Under the pieces are notes generated by a model. The model did no database searches, was not told the DNA's origin, and saw only the letters and a program-made list of their open reading frames with translations. The position numbers were made by a program, and so were the translations under genes. From Streptomyces sp. ITFR-16 (GTDB lineage: Bacteria > Actinomycetota > Actinomycetes > Streptomycetales > Streptomycetaceae), in the NCBI RefSeq assembly GCF_031844705.1, contig NZ_CP134609.1, positions 3,038,001-3,102,000 of the forward strand: a DNA stretch of 64,000 nucleotides, given 5' to 3'. This document shows positions 24,660 through 33,330 of this stretch, piece by piece. Position 1 is the first letter of the stretch. The number at the start of each line of letters is the position of its first letter.

Positions 24660-24676
24660 ACGCTACGCGCGTAGCG
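24660..24676 (-). promoter_or_regulatory. Nucleoside ABC operon promoter/operator (site 3)
   Basis: CGCTACGCGCGTAGCG (24661-24676) is a perfect 16-bp palindrome whose core equals that of the add site. On the minus strand the core runs into TAGCGT (24660-24665), a TAnnnT -10, exactly as at deoA. The distance to the putative start is about 130 bases. Confidence 0.65.
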
Positions 24677-24748
24677 CCACCGAATCGTTGGCCACCTGAT
24701 CACAGGTGGCGGACCGGGGCCGGGTACTCCCATGCCGGGGGTACGTGA

Positions 24749-24794
24749 ATCGGGGCCCGGGCGGGCGGCGGAAGCCGCTCACCCGGGCCCCGAT
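24749..24794 (-). terminator. Terminator after the Bmp lipoprotein gene
   Basis: A 13-bp stem (24749-24761 with 24782-24794) encloses a smaller GCGGC/GCCGC hairpin. It begins 13 bases after the lipoprotein stop and separates that gene from the ABC operon, agreeing with separate promoters for each. Confidence 0.8.
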
Positions 24795-24806
24795 CGACGG
24801 GCCGGA

Positions 24807-25847
24807 TCAGGTCGTGGTCTTGACCTTGATGGTGCCGTCGACGATCTTCTTCTTCGCCTCGTCGAGCTGGGCCTGGATGTCCTTGAGGTGGTCACCCGTG
24901 GGGGTCAGGCTGACGCCGCCCTTGGCCAGGGAGTAGGTCTGCGTGCCGGTCAGCGGCTTGCCGTCCTTGACGGACTTGACCAGGTCGAAGACGCCCGAGT
25001 CAACGTTCTTGACGACCGAGGTCAGGATCGTGTCCTTGTACTTCGCCAGGGCCGGGTCCAGGGCCTGGTCGGAGTCGACGCCGATGGACCAGGCACCCTT
25101 CTGGCCGGCGACTGCCTCGATCGAACCGGCACCCGAACCGCCGGCGGCGGCGAAGATGACGTCGATGCCCTTGTCGAGCATGCCCTTGGCGGCGGCCTTG
25201 CCCTTGTCGGGGCTGCCGAAGCCGGACAGGTCCGAACCGGTGGACAGGTACTGGATCTGCACCGAGGCCTTGGGCTTGGTGTCCAGGACGCCCTGGCGGA
25301 AGCCGGCGGCGAACTTCTTGATCAGCGGGAGGTCCACACCGCCGATGAAGCCGACCTTGCCGTCCTTCGACTTCAGGGCCGCCGCGACACCGGCGAGGTA
25401 GGAGCCCTGCTCCTCGGTGAAGACGATGTTGGTGACGTTCTTGGCGTCGGACACCGAGTCGACCAGGCCGAAGCTGACCTTCGGGTACTTCGGGGCGATC
25501 TTGTCGACGGCCTCCTTGTACGCGAAGCCGATCGCGATGACCGGGTTGTAGCCGCCCTCGGCGAGCGACTGGAGGCGCTGGTCGCGGTCGGCCGCGCTCT
25601 CACCGGTCTTGGCGGTGAGCTCCTTCGTCTCGGCACCGAACTCGGCCTTGGCCTTGTCCAGACCGCGCGCGGCGGAGTCGTTGAACGAGTTGTCGCCACG
25701 GCCGCCGACGTCGTAGGCCATGCCGATCTTCATCTTGCCGTCGTCGGAGCTGCTGCTCTCGTCGGACGAGCTGCCGCACGCGGTGGCGGTGAGCGCCAGC
25801 GCCGCGGTAACGGCACAAGCTGCGGTGATCTTGGATACCCGGCGCAA
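24807..25847 (-). CDS. Bmp-family nucleoside-binding lipoprotein
   Basis: A 346-aa solute-binding lipoprotein of the BmpA/PnrA family, delivering purine or other nucleosides to the downstream ABC importer. Signal peptide and lipobox at residues 1-24 (ALTATAC), Ser-rich linker, then the Bmp domain (KIGMAYDVGGRGDNSFNDSAARGLDKAKAE, NPVIAIGFAYKEAVDKIA, GKVGFIGGVDLPLIKKFAAGF, DVIFAAAGGSGAGSIEAV, WSIGVDSDQA). The start is TTG at 25847 with AAGGAG seven bases upstream. It is transcribed on its own, between site 4 and a terminator; a separate strong unit for the binding protein is common in such systems. Confidence 0.92.
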   Translation of the reverse strand: MRRVSKITAACAVTAALALTATACGSSSDESSSSDDGKMKIGMAYDVGGRGDNSFNDSAARGLDKAKAEFGAETKELTAKTGESAADRDQRLQSLAEGGYNPVIAIGFAYKEAVDKIAPKYPKVSFGLVDSVSDAKNVTNIVFTEEQGSYLAGVAAALKSKDGKVGFIGGVDLPLIKKFAAGFRQGVLDTKPKASVQIQYLSTGSDLSGFGSPDKGKAAAKGMLDKGIDVIFAAAGGSGAGSIEAVAGQKGAWSIGVDSDQALDPALAKYKDTILTSVVKNVDSGVFDLVKSVKDGKPLTGTQTYSLAKGGVSLTPTGDHLKDIQAQLDEAKKKIVDGTIKVKTTT

Positions 25848-25902
25848 GGGAAGGCTCCTTCAAACCTGACCGAAGCGCCTCTTCCGGCGCTGGTTTCGCG
25901 GC

Positions 25903-25919
25903 GATCGTAACGCGCGTAG
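25903..25919 (-). promoter_or_regulatory. Bmp gene promoter/operator (site 4, degenerate)
   Basis: On the minus strand CTACGCGCGTTA (25908-25919) keeps the left half of the palindrome and overlaps by one base TACGAT (25903-25908), a good -10 hexamer. This is the fourth occurrence of the same operator/-10 arrangement; two mismatches in one half may mean weaker repression. Confidence 0.5.
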
Positions 25920-25985
25920 ATGTCAGATAAAGCCCTGTACGGAAGCCGTTATCGGATCGTCGCGAACCGGGGGTGGCCTGTCCGG

Positions 25986-27224
25986 TTACGGACGATTGCC
26001 GTCGAGCAACGCGCAGGCGGTGAACAGCTCGACCCCAACGGTGATCGCCTCCTCGTCCGCGTCGAAGTTGCCGCGGTGCAGGTCCAGCCCGCGCGTGTCG
26101 CCGGGGGTACGCACGCCGAGGCGGGCCATCGCGCCCGGCACATGCTCCAGATACCAGGAGAAATCCTCGCCCCCCAGGCTCTGTTCGGTGTCCTCGATCG
26201 CATACGATCCGCGGCGCGCGGCCATCGCGCCGGCGAGCAGATCGATCGACTCCGCGTCGTTCACCACGGGCGGGACACCCCGGATGTAGTCGATCACGGT
26301 CTTGGCCCGGTGCATTCCGGCCACCTCGTCGATCGCCGCGTGCACCAGGTCGGGCGCGTCGCGCCAGGCGGTCAGATCCAGGCAGCGAACCGTGCCGGAC
26401 AGCTCGGCGTGTTGCGGGATGACGTTGCAGGCGTGGCCGGTCTCCAGCCGCCCCCAGGTCACCGCGAGCCCCGCCCGCGCGTCGACCCGGCGGGCCAGCA
26501 GCGCGGGGACCTCGGTGACCACCTTGGCGGCGGCGGTGACCAGGTCGGTGGTCAGGTGCGGGCGGGCGGTGTGGCCGCCGGGCCCGTCCATGGTGACCTC
26601 CAGCCGGTCGCAGGCGGAGGTGATCGCCCCGGCCCGCAGTCCGATGCGCCCCACGTCGACCTTCGGGTCGCAGTGCACCCCGACGATGCGCCCGACGCCC
26701 TCCAGCACTCCGGACTCGATCGCGTCGGGCGCGCCGCCGGGCAGCACCTCCTCGGCGGGCTGGAAGATCAGCCGCACCGGGTTGGGCAGCAGCCCCCGCC
26801 GGTCGAGCTCGGCGAGGACGAGGCCGGCGCCGAGGACGACGGTGGTGTGGATGTCGTGCCCGCAGGCGTGCGCCCGGTCGGGCACGGTGGAGCGGTACGG
26901 GACGCCCGCCTTGCTGTCCGGGATCGGCAGCGCGTCGATGTCGGCCCGCAGCGCCAGCATGGGCCGCGTCCCCTCGCCCGGCGTCCCGATGTCGCACATG
27001 AGCCCGGTCCCGGAGTCCAGCACCCTCGGCGCGAGCCCGGCGAGCTCAAGCCGGGCCTTGATCGCCGCGGTGGTGCGGAACTCCTGGTTGCCCAGCTCGG
27101 GGTGCATGTGGAGATCGCGCCGGAAGGCGATCAGCTCGGCACGCAGCTCTTCGGGCAACGTACCGGGCAGCACCCGGCCTCCGGGCAGGTCGGCATCGGA
27201 CTCACGGGACATCAACTGGTTCAC
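25986..27224 (-). CDS. M20-family amidohydrolase
   Basis: A 412-aa zinc amidohydrolase of the IAA-amino-acid hydrolase/N-acyl-amino-acid deacylase type. Metal ligands are visible in HACGHDIH, in the general-base and ligand pair PAEE, in GVHCDP and in the C-terminal GGEDFSWY; the dimerisation domain holds MDGPGGHTARP. It cleaves acyl or amide bonds on amino-acid conjugates; the natural substrate cannot be read. GTG at 27224 or ATG at 27212 are both possible starts; neither has a strong ribosome site. It lies next to the Bmp gene but has no regulon palindrome. Confidence 0.9.
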   Translation of the reverse strand: MNQLMSRESDADLPGGRVLPGTLPEELRAELIAFRRDLHMHPELGNQEFRTTAAIKARLELAGLAPRVLDSGTGLMCDIGTPGEGTRPMLALRADIDALPIPDSKAGVPYRSTVPDRAHACGHDIHTTVVLGAGLVLAELDRRGLLPNPVRLIFQPAEEVLPGGAPDAIESGVLEGVGRIVGVHCDPKVDVGRIGLRAGAITSACDRLEVTMDGPGGHTARPHLTTDLVTAAAKVVTEVPALLARRVDARAGLAVTWGRLETGHACNVIPQHAELSGTVRCLDLTAWRDAPDLVHAAIDEVAGMHRAKTVIDYIRGVPPVVNDAESIDLLAGAMAARRGSYAIEDTEQSLGGEDFSWYLEHVPGAMARLGVRTPGDTRGLDLHRGNFDADEEAITVGVELFTACALLDGNRP

Positions 27225-27375
27225 CCGTTGAAGGGTAGGCCCCTTGCCCCGTCAACTGACCACAGATCAACAAAACTTCAGCCGCATAGAGGAACAAAAG
27301 GCGGCGGCGGGGCGTGTGGCGTGCGAAGGGGATGGGTACACTCGCCCGCCGGGCGCCGCGCCGCACTCGCGCTCC

Positions 27376-28434
27376 TCATGCCTCCGATGTCACCGCCGTC
27401 ACCCGCCACGGGGCCAGGCGCTGGACGTCGCGGGCTGTTTCGGTGACGCCCGCGAGGAAGCCCTCCGCTCGGGGGGATGCCGTTTCGCGGAGCCATTCCG
27501 GGGCGATGTCGCAGACCGCCACCTTGACCTCGGTGCCGACCAGGGCCAGCGGGAGGGTGTGGACCACCGTGGAGGGGAAGCTCAGGACCGTGCGGCCGAT
27601 GGGGCCGCGGCGGGCGATGAGTTCCAGGGGGAGGTCGGGGCGGACGATCTCCAGGCCGGTGGCGGCTTCCAGGGCGTGGAGCTTCTCGGTGGACTCGCGG
27701 CGGTGGGCGAAGTAGCGGGTGGCGCCGTGCGCGCGGGCCAGCGCCGCGACCGCCTCCAGGTACCGGGCCCGGTCGACCACGCCCGTCTCGACCAGGGAGG
27801 TGCCGACCATGTCGGCGCCCTTGGTGAGCAGGGGCGGGCCGAAGCGGGAGCGGGTCCAGGAGAAGGTGTTGGGGATGAGGGTGATGCCGGGCGGCGGGAT
27901 CACCGGCATGGCGGTGAACAGCTCGACCTCGCGAGCCGCCGTCGGGGTGAAGCGCCGGCGGGCGGTGGCCGTGACCGGGGCCAGGGCCAGGTCGCGGGGG
28001 CCGGAGCCGCCGCGCCGGTGCCAGCGCACCAGGCGCTCGCCCCGGGTCAGCTGGGCGACGAACTCCATGGTGGCGGTGCCGTCGTCGACCACGGTGAGCC
28101 GGCGGGGGCGCACCAGGGAGAGCAGCAGCTGCACGTAACGGGAGAACGGGTCCCCGATGACGATGTGGTCGGCGTTCCGTACGAGCTTGGTGAGGGCGCG
28201 CAGCGACTTCAGGGGGGTGCCCGAGTCGCCGCGCGCCTCCTGCCAGCGCACGGTCATGCCCTCGTCGCGGGCCAGCTCCGCCATCCGGCGCAGCTGACCG
28301 CGCGACATCGGGTCGACCGGAGGGAGGACGACGACGGTGACGTCCGAGAGGACACGGCCGCCGCCTCCCTCTGTGGTGGCCCACTCCAGGACGTTCAGGA
28401 GCTGGACCGGGCTCTCGACGAAGGCGAGGTTCAC
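27376..28434 (-). CDS. Nonulosonate cluster protein, possibly a GT-B sialyltransferase-like enzyme
   Basis: A 352-aa soluble protein, last gene of a four-gene minus-strand unit that contains the NeuB and NeuA homologues (11 bases after NeuB). The N terminus MNLAFVESPVQLLNVLEWA resembles the first strand of GT52 and polysialyltransferase families, whose members bind CMP-sugars; IVIGDPFSRYVQLLL and VVDDGTATMEF fit a Rossmann-like second part. I cannot assign a family with confidence. Context suggests transfer of the CMP-activated nonulosonic acid made by its neighbours. Confidence 0.7.
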   Translation of the reverse strand: MNLAFVESPVQLLNVLEWATTEGGGGRVLSDVTVVVLPPVDPMSRGQLRRMAELARDEGMTVRWQEARGDSGTPLKSLRALTKLVRNADHIVIGDPFSRYVQLLLSLVRPRRLTVVDDGTATMEFVAQLTRGERLVRWHRRGGSGPRDLALAPVTATARRRFTPTAAREVELFTAMPVIPPPGITLIPNTFSWTRSRFGPPLLTKGADMVGTSLVETGVVDRARYLEAVAALARAHGATRYFAHRRESTEKLHALEAATGLEIVRPDLPLELIARRGPIGRTVLSFPSTVVHTLPLALVGTEVKVAVCDIAPEWLRETASPRAEGFLAGVTETARDVQRLAPWRVTAVTSEA

Positions 28435-28445
28435 CGGTCGGCCCG

Positions 28446-29381
28446 TCAGACCGCGAGCGGCTCGGCGGCCGGGGCCGTCTCACCGCTCTCCGCGACGACG
28501 CCCGGGACCCGGCGGAGCTTCTTCATCGGGCCGAGCTCGGACTCGTACACCTTCTTGACGCCGTCGCCGAGGGAGGCCTCGATGGTGCGGATGTCGCGGA
28601 CCAGGCGGGTCAGGCCCTGCGGCTCGACGGACGCGGCCTGGTCGGAGCCCCACATGGCGCGGTCCAGGGTGATGTGGCGCTCGACGAACGCGGCGCCGAG
28701 GGCGACGGCGGCCAGCGTGGTCTGCAGGCCCGTCTCGTGGCCGCTGTAGCCGATCGGGACGTTGGGGTACTCCTGCTGGAGGGTGTTGATGACGCGGAGG
28801 TTCAGCTCCTCGGCCTTCGCCGGGTACGTCGACGTGGCGTGGCAGAGCAGGATGTTGTCCGAGCCGAGGACCTCGACCGCGTGGCGGATCTGGCGCGGGG
28901 TCGACATGCCGGTGGAGAGGATCACCGTGCGGCCGGTGGCGCGCAGCGAGCGCAGCAGCTCGTCGTCGGTGAGGGACGCGGAGGCGACCTTGTGGGCGGG
29001 GACGTCGAACTTCTCCAGGAAGGCGACGGCCTCGGTGTCCCACGGGGAGGCGAACCAGTCGATGCCGCGCTCGGCGCAGTGCTCGGAGATGGCGCGGTAC
29101 TCGGTCTCGCCGAACTCGACGCGGTGGCGGTAGTCGATGTACGTCATCCGGCCCCAGGGGGTGTCGCGCTCGATGTCCCACTGGTCGCGCGGGGTGCAGA
29201 TCTCCGGGGTGCGCTTCTGGAACTTGACGGCGTCGCAGCCGGCTTCGGCGGCCACGTCGATCAGTGCGAGGGCGTTGTCGAGGTCGCCGTTGTGGTTGAT
29301 GCCGATCTCACCCGTGACGTAGACGGGGTGGCCCGGGCCCGCGGTGCGGTTGCCGAGGGTGCGCAGACGGGAGGTGCTCAT
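28446..29381 (-). CDS. NeuB-family nonulosonate (Kdn-9-P/NeuAc) synthase
   Basis: A 311-aa synthase that condenses phosphoenolpyruvate with a mannose derivative to a nine-carbon 2-keto acid. The TIM-barrel signatures are GEIGINHNGDLDNALALI, AVKFQKRTPE, DWFASPWD, HKVASASLTDD, ILSTGMST, LLCHATSTYPA, GYSGHETG and ERHITLDRAMWGSDQAASVEP. The C-terminal antifreeze-like SAF domain of canonical NeuB (about 346 aa) is missing; only about 45 residues follow the barrel. The neighbouring transferase carries a fused phosphatase, which fits a 9-phosphate route to Kdn rather than direct NeuAc synthesis. Ten bases separate it from that gene. Confidence 0.9.
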   Translation of the reverse strand: MSTSRLRTLGNRTAGPGHPVYVTGEIGINHNGDLDNALALIDVAAEAGCDAVKFQKRTPEICTPRDQWDIERDTPWGRMTYIDYRHRVEFGETEYRAISEHCAERGIDWFASPWDTEAVAFLEKFDVPAHKVASASLTDDELLRSLRATGRTVILSTGMSTPRQIRHAVEVLGSDNILLCHATSTYPAKAEELNLRVINTLQQEYPNVPIGYSGHETGLQTTLAAVALGAAFVERHITLDRAMWGSDQAASVEPQGLTRLVRDIRTIEASLGDGVKKVYESELGPMKKLRRVPGVVAESGETAPAAEPLAV

Positions 29382-29391
29382 GGTGCGTTCC

Positions 29392-30627
29392 TTACTTGGG
29401 GAGGGGGGTGTTGACCGGGGAAGTGGTGAGGGTGGGGCCCAGCAGCCAGGCCGCGATCTCGCGGATGGCGCCGAAGCCGCCGGGGGTGTGCGTCACGGCG
29501 CGCGCGGCGGCGCGTACCGAGTCGTGCGCGCTCGCGACGGCGACGGGCCAGCCGGCGAGTGCGAAGCAGGGGAGGTCGTTGACGTCGTTGCCGACGTACA
29601 TGACGCGTTCGGGGGCGATGGACTGTTCGTCGCACCACTGCTTGAGCGCCAGGTCCTTGCGGTCGATGCCGTGCAGGACGGGGACGCGGAGCTTCTTGGC
29701 GCGGGCGGCGACGACCGGGTTCTGCTCCGTGGACAGGATCAGCAGCGGCAGTCCGGCCTTGCGCAGCGCGGCGATGCCGAGTCCGTCGCCCCGGTGCACG
29801 GCGACGGTCTCGTGTCCTTCGGCGTCGATGAGGACCCGGTCGTCGGTCTGGGTGCCGTCGAAGTCGAGGACGACCGCGTCGATGTCCGCGCGGGTGGGCA
29901 GCGGCGCCGGGTCGAGCAGCGGCGCGAGCGCGCGGGCGCGGGCCAGGTCGTGCGGGTCGTCGATCTCCAGGACCCGCGCGGGGTCGGTGCGCACCAGGGC
30001 GGTGTGGCCGAAGAAGCGGTGGCGGTGGGCGCGGAACCCGGCCGCGTCCATCGCGTAGGCGGCGCCCGTCTCCAGCAGGTCCTCGGGGCGGTCCTGGCGG
30101 CGGGGGCGGACCCGCTTGTCGTGGTTGACGCCGTAGTTGTGGTCCTCGACCGCGCTGCCGTCGCGCCACAGGAAGCCGTGGAAGGGGGCGACGGTGACGG
30201 CCGTGTCGGCGCCTTCCCGGGCGACCGCGGCGGCGACGCCGTCGATGTCCTCGCGGGCGACGAAGGGGCTGGTGCACTGGACGAGCAGGACGACGTCCAC
30301 GGTCCGTCCGTGCTCGGCCTCATAGGTGTCCAGGGCGTGCAGCACGGCGGCCTCGCTGGTCGCGGTGTCGCCGGCGATGGCCTCGGGGCGCTGCACGCAG
30401 TGCAGCCGGGCGCTCTCGCCGAGCGCCTCGCCGGCGGCCCGGGCGGTCTCCGCGACGGCCGGGGCGTCGGTCGTGACGACGACGTCCGTCACCTCGCTCG
30501 ACGCGAGGCAGGCGCGGACCGCGCGGACGACCAGCGGCACGCCGCCGACCTGGGCGAGGTTCTTGGCCGGTACGCCCTTGGATCCGCCGCGGGCGGGGAT
30601 CACGGCGAGCACGGTGGGCTGCGTCAT
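29392..30627 (-). CDS. CMP-nonulosonate cytidylyltransferase fused to HAD phosphatase
   Basis: A 411-aa bifunctional protein. Residues 1-230 are a NeuA/KdsB-type cytidylyltransferase (VIPARGGSKGVPAKN at 9-23, QRPEAIAGDTAT, QCTSPF, YAMDAAGF). Residues 245-411 are a KdsC-like HAD phosphatase with DFDGTQTDD at 255-263, LSTEQN and GNDVNDLP at 346-353. The pair would dephosphorylate a nonulosonate-9-phosphate and activate the product with CTP. The same fusion occurs in vertebrate CMAS and some bacteria. ATG at 30627. With the NeuB homologue it makes a complete route from a mannose phosphate to a CMP-nonulosonate. Confidence 0.92.
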   Translation of the reverse strand: MTQPTVLAVIPARGGSKGVPAKNLAQVGGVPLVVRAVRACLASSEVTDVVVTTDAPAVAETARAAGEALGESARLHCVQRPEAIAGDTATSEAAVLHALDTYEAEHGRTVDVVLLVQCTSPFVAREDIDGVAAAVAREGADTAVTVAPFHGFLWRDGSAVEDHNYGVNHDKRVRPRRQDRPEDLLETGAAYAMDAAGFRAHRHRFFGHTALVRTDPARVLEIDDPHDLARARALAPLLDPAPLPTRADIDAVVLDFDGTQTDDRVLIDAEGHETVAVHRGDGLGIAALRKAGLPLLILSTEQNPVVAARAKKLRVPVLHGIDRKDLALKQWCDEQSIAPERVMYVGNDVNDLPCFALAGWPVAVASAHDSVRAAARAVTHTPGGFGAIREIAAWLLGPTLTTSPVNTPLPK

Positions 30628-30743
30628 CGCTGCTCCAGTGGGTGTCGTGGAGGGGTCGTCGATCGGGGGGTGGAAGAAGGAGCGGGTCCGGGTGCCCGGA
30701 CCTGCGGCGCCGCCTCCCGTTTGACGCCCCCTCTTGGTGGTGT

Positions 30744-32129
30744 TCACAGCTCGCCCATCCGCCGGATGACCGGGGCGACGCGCTGGACGCCCTGGCGGTA
30801 CGCGCCCCGGGCCGCTTCGCGCACCGCCTCGCGCACCGCTCCCCTGACCCGGCCGGTCTCCCTGGGCGCGGCGGCGCCGGGCAGCGGGTGGCCGTCGGGG
30901 GCCAGGTGGTGGCGGGCGAGGATGCCCGGGAGGTAGCCGGGGGCGGTGGCGGGTGTGTAGTACGGCGCGAGGTCCGGCAGCCGGTCCTCGGCCAGCAGCG
31001 CGGTGACCCGGGCGCGGGCGGTGTCGTAGGCCGTGTCGTAGCTGCCGTCGGCGGCGACGCCCTGGCCGGCCAGCCACACGGCGTCCGGCTCGGGGTGCGC
31101 CCCGCCGTCGAGGTGGTCCCAGGAGGTGAGCAGGCCGGAGCCGACGAAGTGGTGGTTGCCGAGTGCTTCGCGCACCCCGAGGTCGGTGAGGACGGCGGTG
31201 GGGATGCGCCGGTGCAGGGACTCCAGGGCGGCGGTCGAGGAGACGGTGACCAGCAGGTCGGTGCGGTCCAGGACCTCACCCATGTGGCCGTACACCAGGC
31301 GGAAGTTGGGCGGGAGGCCGCCGGGCAGCTTCTCGGCGAGCCGCTGGTACGGAAGTTCCTCGATGTGGGTCGTGTGCTCGCCGGGCCGGGACCGCAGCTT
31401 GAGGACGACCTCGCGCTCCGGGTGCAGCCGGGCGTGCTCGACGAGCCGGCGCAGCAGGTACGTGCGGTCGGCGCGGGAGGCCGGTACGGAGGGCTGCGCG
31501 GCGAACACCACGGTGTCGCGGCCCTGTTCGGGACGGTACGGGGCGCCGCCGAGGAACGGCAGGGCGGCCTCCGTGACGGCCGACGCGTCGGCGCCCACCC
31601 CCTCGTACACCGCGCGGAAGCGCTCCGCGTCGTGGCGGGAGTTGGCGAGGACGACGTCGGCGCCGTGCCGCAGCAGCAGTCCGTCGGCGAGCTTCTCGTA
31701 GACGACACCGACATAGCCGGTGACGACGACGGGGCGCTTCGGCAGCCGGAGTGCGGCCAGGCCGTGCAGCATCGCCTGGACGCCGCCGCCGACGAGGGCG
31801 AGGACCACCAGGTCGTAGCCCTCGTCGCGCACGGTGTGCAGGAACTCGACGGCGGTGACCTCGCGCACCCCGGTGTCGATGCCGACGTCGCCGACCTCGG
31901 CGAGCTGGCGGGCCGTCGGAGTGGCCCGGCCCCGCAGCAGCAGTCCGCTGATCCGTGCGCGGGGCGCGCCCGCACGGCCGTCTCCCGAGGTCAGCCGGCG
32001 CGCGGTGAGCGCACCCCACTTCCATCGGGTGTCGGAGTCGGCGAGCACGGCCACCCGGAGCGCCGGGGACGGCGTGTCCGTGGATTCCAGCGCTGCTGGA
32101 GAAGCCGAATTGCTGTTGCTGAGGGGCAC
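30744..32129 (-). CDS. DUF6716-type putative glycosyltransferase
   Basis: About 461 aa, first gene of the nonulosonate unit. Looks like a GT-B enzyme: LRVAVLADSDTRWKWGALTARRL at the N terminus, LVVLALVGGGVQAMLHGL, VVTGYVGVVYEK, VLANSRHDAERFRAVYEGVG, then a second domain VVFAAQPSVPASRADR, VVLKLRSRPGEHTTH, VTVSSTAALESLHRRIPTAVLTDLG. Similar proteins are, as I recall, named DUF6716 putative glycosyltransferases. GTG at 32129 fits better than the upstream in-frame ATG at 32168. The divergent region of 211 bases to the GT2 gene probably carries promoters for both sides. Confidence 0.78.
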   Translation of the reverse strand: MPLSNSNSASPAALESTDTPSPALRVAVLADSDTRWKWGALTARRLTSGDGRAGAPRARISGLLLRGRATPTARQLAEVGDVGIDTGVREVTAVEFLHTVRDEGYDLVVLALVGGGVQAMLHGLAALRLPKRPVVVTGYVGVVYEKLADGLLLRHGADVVLANSRHDAERFRAVYEGVGADASAVTEAALPFLGGAPYRPEQGRDTVVFAAQPSVPASRADRTYLLRRLVEHARLHPEREVVLKLRSRPGEHTTHIEELPYQRLAEKLPGGLPPNFRLVYGHMGEVLDRTDLLVTVSSTAALESLHRRIPTAVLTDLGVREALGNHHFVGSGLLTSWDHLDGGAHPEPDAVWLAGQGVAADGSYDTAYDTARARVTALLAEDRLPDLAPYYTPATAPGYLPGILARHHLAPDGHPLPGAAAPRETGRVRGAVREAVREAARGAYRQGVQRVAPVIRRMGEL

Positions 32130-32340
32130 GTCCAAGACGTTAGGAAGGCCGGGGGGTGGGCAGCCCAACGTGAAAGCAACAAAGGGTTAACAGCCCGCCG
32201 ACGATTGCCGAACCGGCCGCCCGGCTCGTTGAAAAGCGGAGAAGAATACCGTCGTGGGCCTGTCGGTTCACTGTTCCGACGGATGCCGTTCACCTACCGG
32301 CCGCACGGCCGACAGGGCGAATGCCCGGCCCGGAACTAGC

Positions 32341-33330
32341 GTGAAGCGGGTGGTTAAGCTCTCCGTCATCGTGCCGTTCTACAACGTGCAGACATACGCG
32401 CCCGACACCCTCAGAAGTCTGCGGGCCAATGCCCGCGAGGACTTCGAGTTCATCCTCGTCGACGACTGTTCGACCGACGGGACGGCGGACATACTGCGCC
32501 GCGCCCAGGACGAGATTCCGGGGGTGGTCGTCCGCAGACACGAGCGGAACGGCGGACTGGCCACCGCCCGGAACACCGGTCTGGACGCGGCCCGCGGCGA
32601 ATACCTCGCCTTCCTGGACGGCGACGACTGGCTGGCCCCCGGTTTCTACGCCGAGCTGCTGGCCAGGACGGAGGCCCTGGGCTGCGACTTCGTCCGTACC
32701 GACCATGTGCAGGCCGACGGCAGGAACCGTACGGTCCACCGCGTCCCGCACGGCCGCAGGGGCGAGGTCATGGCCCCCCGGGACGCGATCCTGCCCGCCG
32801 CACGCACCACGTCGGTCGACTACGCGTACGCCTGGGCGGGCCTCTACCACCGCCGGCTCCTGGACCGGGGGCTGCTGCACTTCACCGACGGTCTGCGCAC
32901 GGCGGAGGACCGGCCGTGGATCTGGCGGCTGCACCGCGAGGCGGATTCCTTCGCGGTGCTGGGACTTCTCGGAATCTTCTACCGGCGGGGCGTCGCCTCG
33001 TCACTGACCCAGATCGGCGACATGCGCCAGCTCGATTTCATTCGCTCGTTCGACCAGGTCGTACGGGAAACGGCGGCGGACCGTGACGCACGGGAACTGC
33101 TGCCGAAAGCCGTGCGCAACTATTGCGCGATCATTTCCCATCACATGAGTTCGGTGGAAAGGTTCGAACCTTCGGTGGCCCGTGCACTGAAATCGATGAG
33201 CGCGGACGCGCTCGCGCGAATGCCGCAGGACGTGCTGGCCGAGGCCCTCGACTCGATGGACGTCAAGCGCGCGACCCTGCTGCGCCGGCTGCGCCGCCGG
33301 TCCACCGCGAAGGAGGTGGCGGCCGCGTGA
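32341..33330 (+). CDS. Family 2 glycosyltransferase
   Basis: A 329-aa cytoplasmic GT-A enzyme: KLSVIVPFYNVQTYAPDTLRSL, FEFILVDDCSTDGT, NGGLATARNTGLDAARGEYLAFLDGDDW with the D-x-D. No membrane helix. The C-terminal part is helical with basic residues (RLRRRS), as in teichoic-acid-type polymerases and priming enzymes. GTG at 32341, with GTG at 32350 as an alternative. Its stop overlaps the start of the polysialyltransferase-like gene, so both act in the same step series of the wall polymer. Confidence 0.88.
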   Translation: MKRVVKLSVIVPFYNVQTYAPDTLRSLRANAREDFEFILVDDCSTDGTADILRRAQDEIPGVVVRRHERNGGLATARNTGLDAARGEYLAFLDGDDWLAPGFYAELLARTEALGCDFVRTDHVQADGRNRTVHRVPHGRRGEVMAPRDAILPAARTTSVDYAYAWAGLYHRRLLDRGLLHFTDGLRTAEDRPWIWRLHREADSFAVLGLLGIFYRRGVASSLTQIGDMRQLDFIRSFDQVVRETAADRDARELLPKAVRNYCAIISHHMSSVERFEPSVARALKSMSADALARMPQDVLAEALDSMDVKRATLLRRLRRRSTAKEVAAA

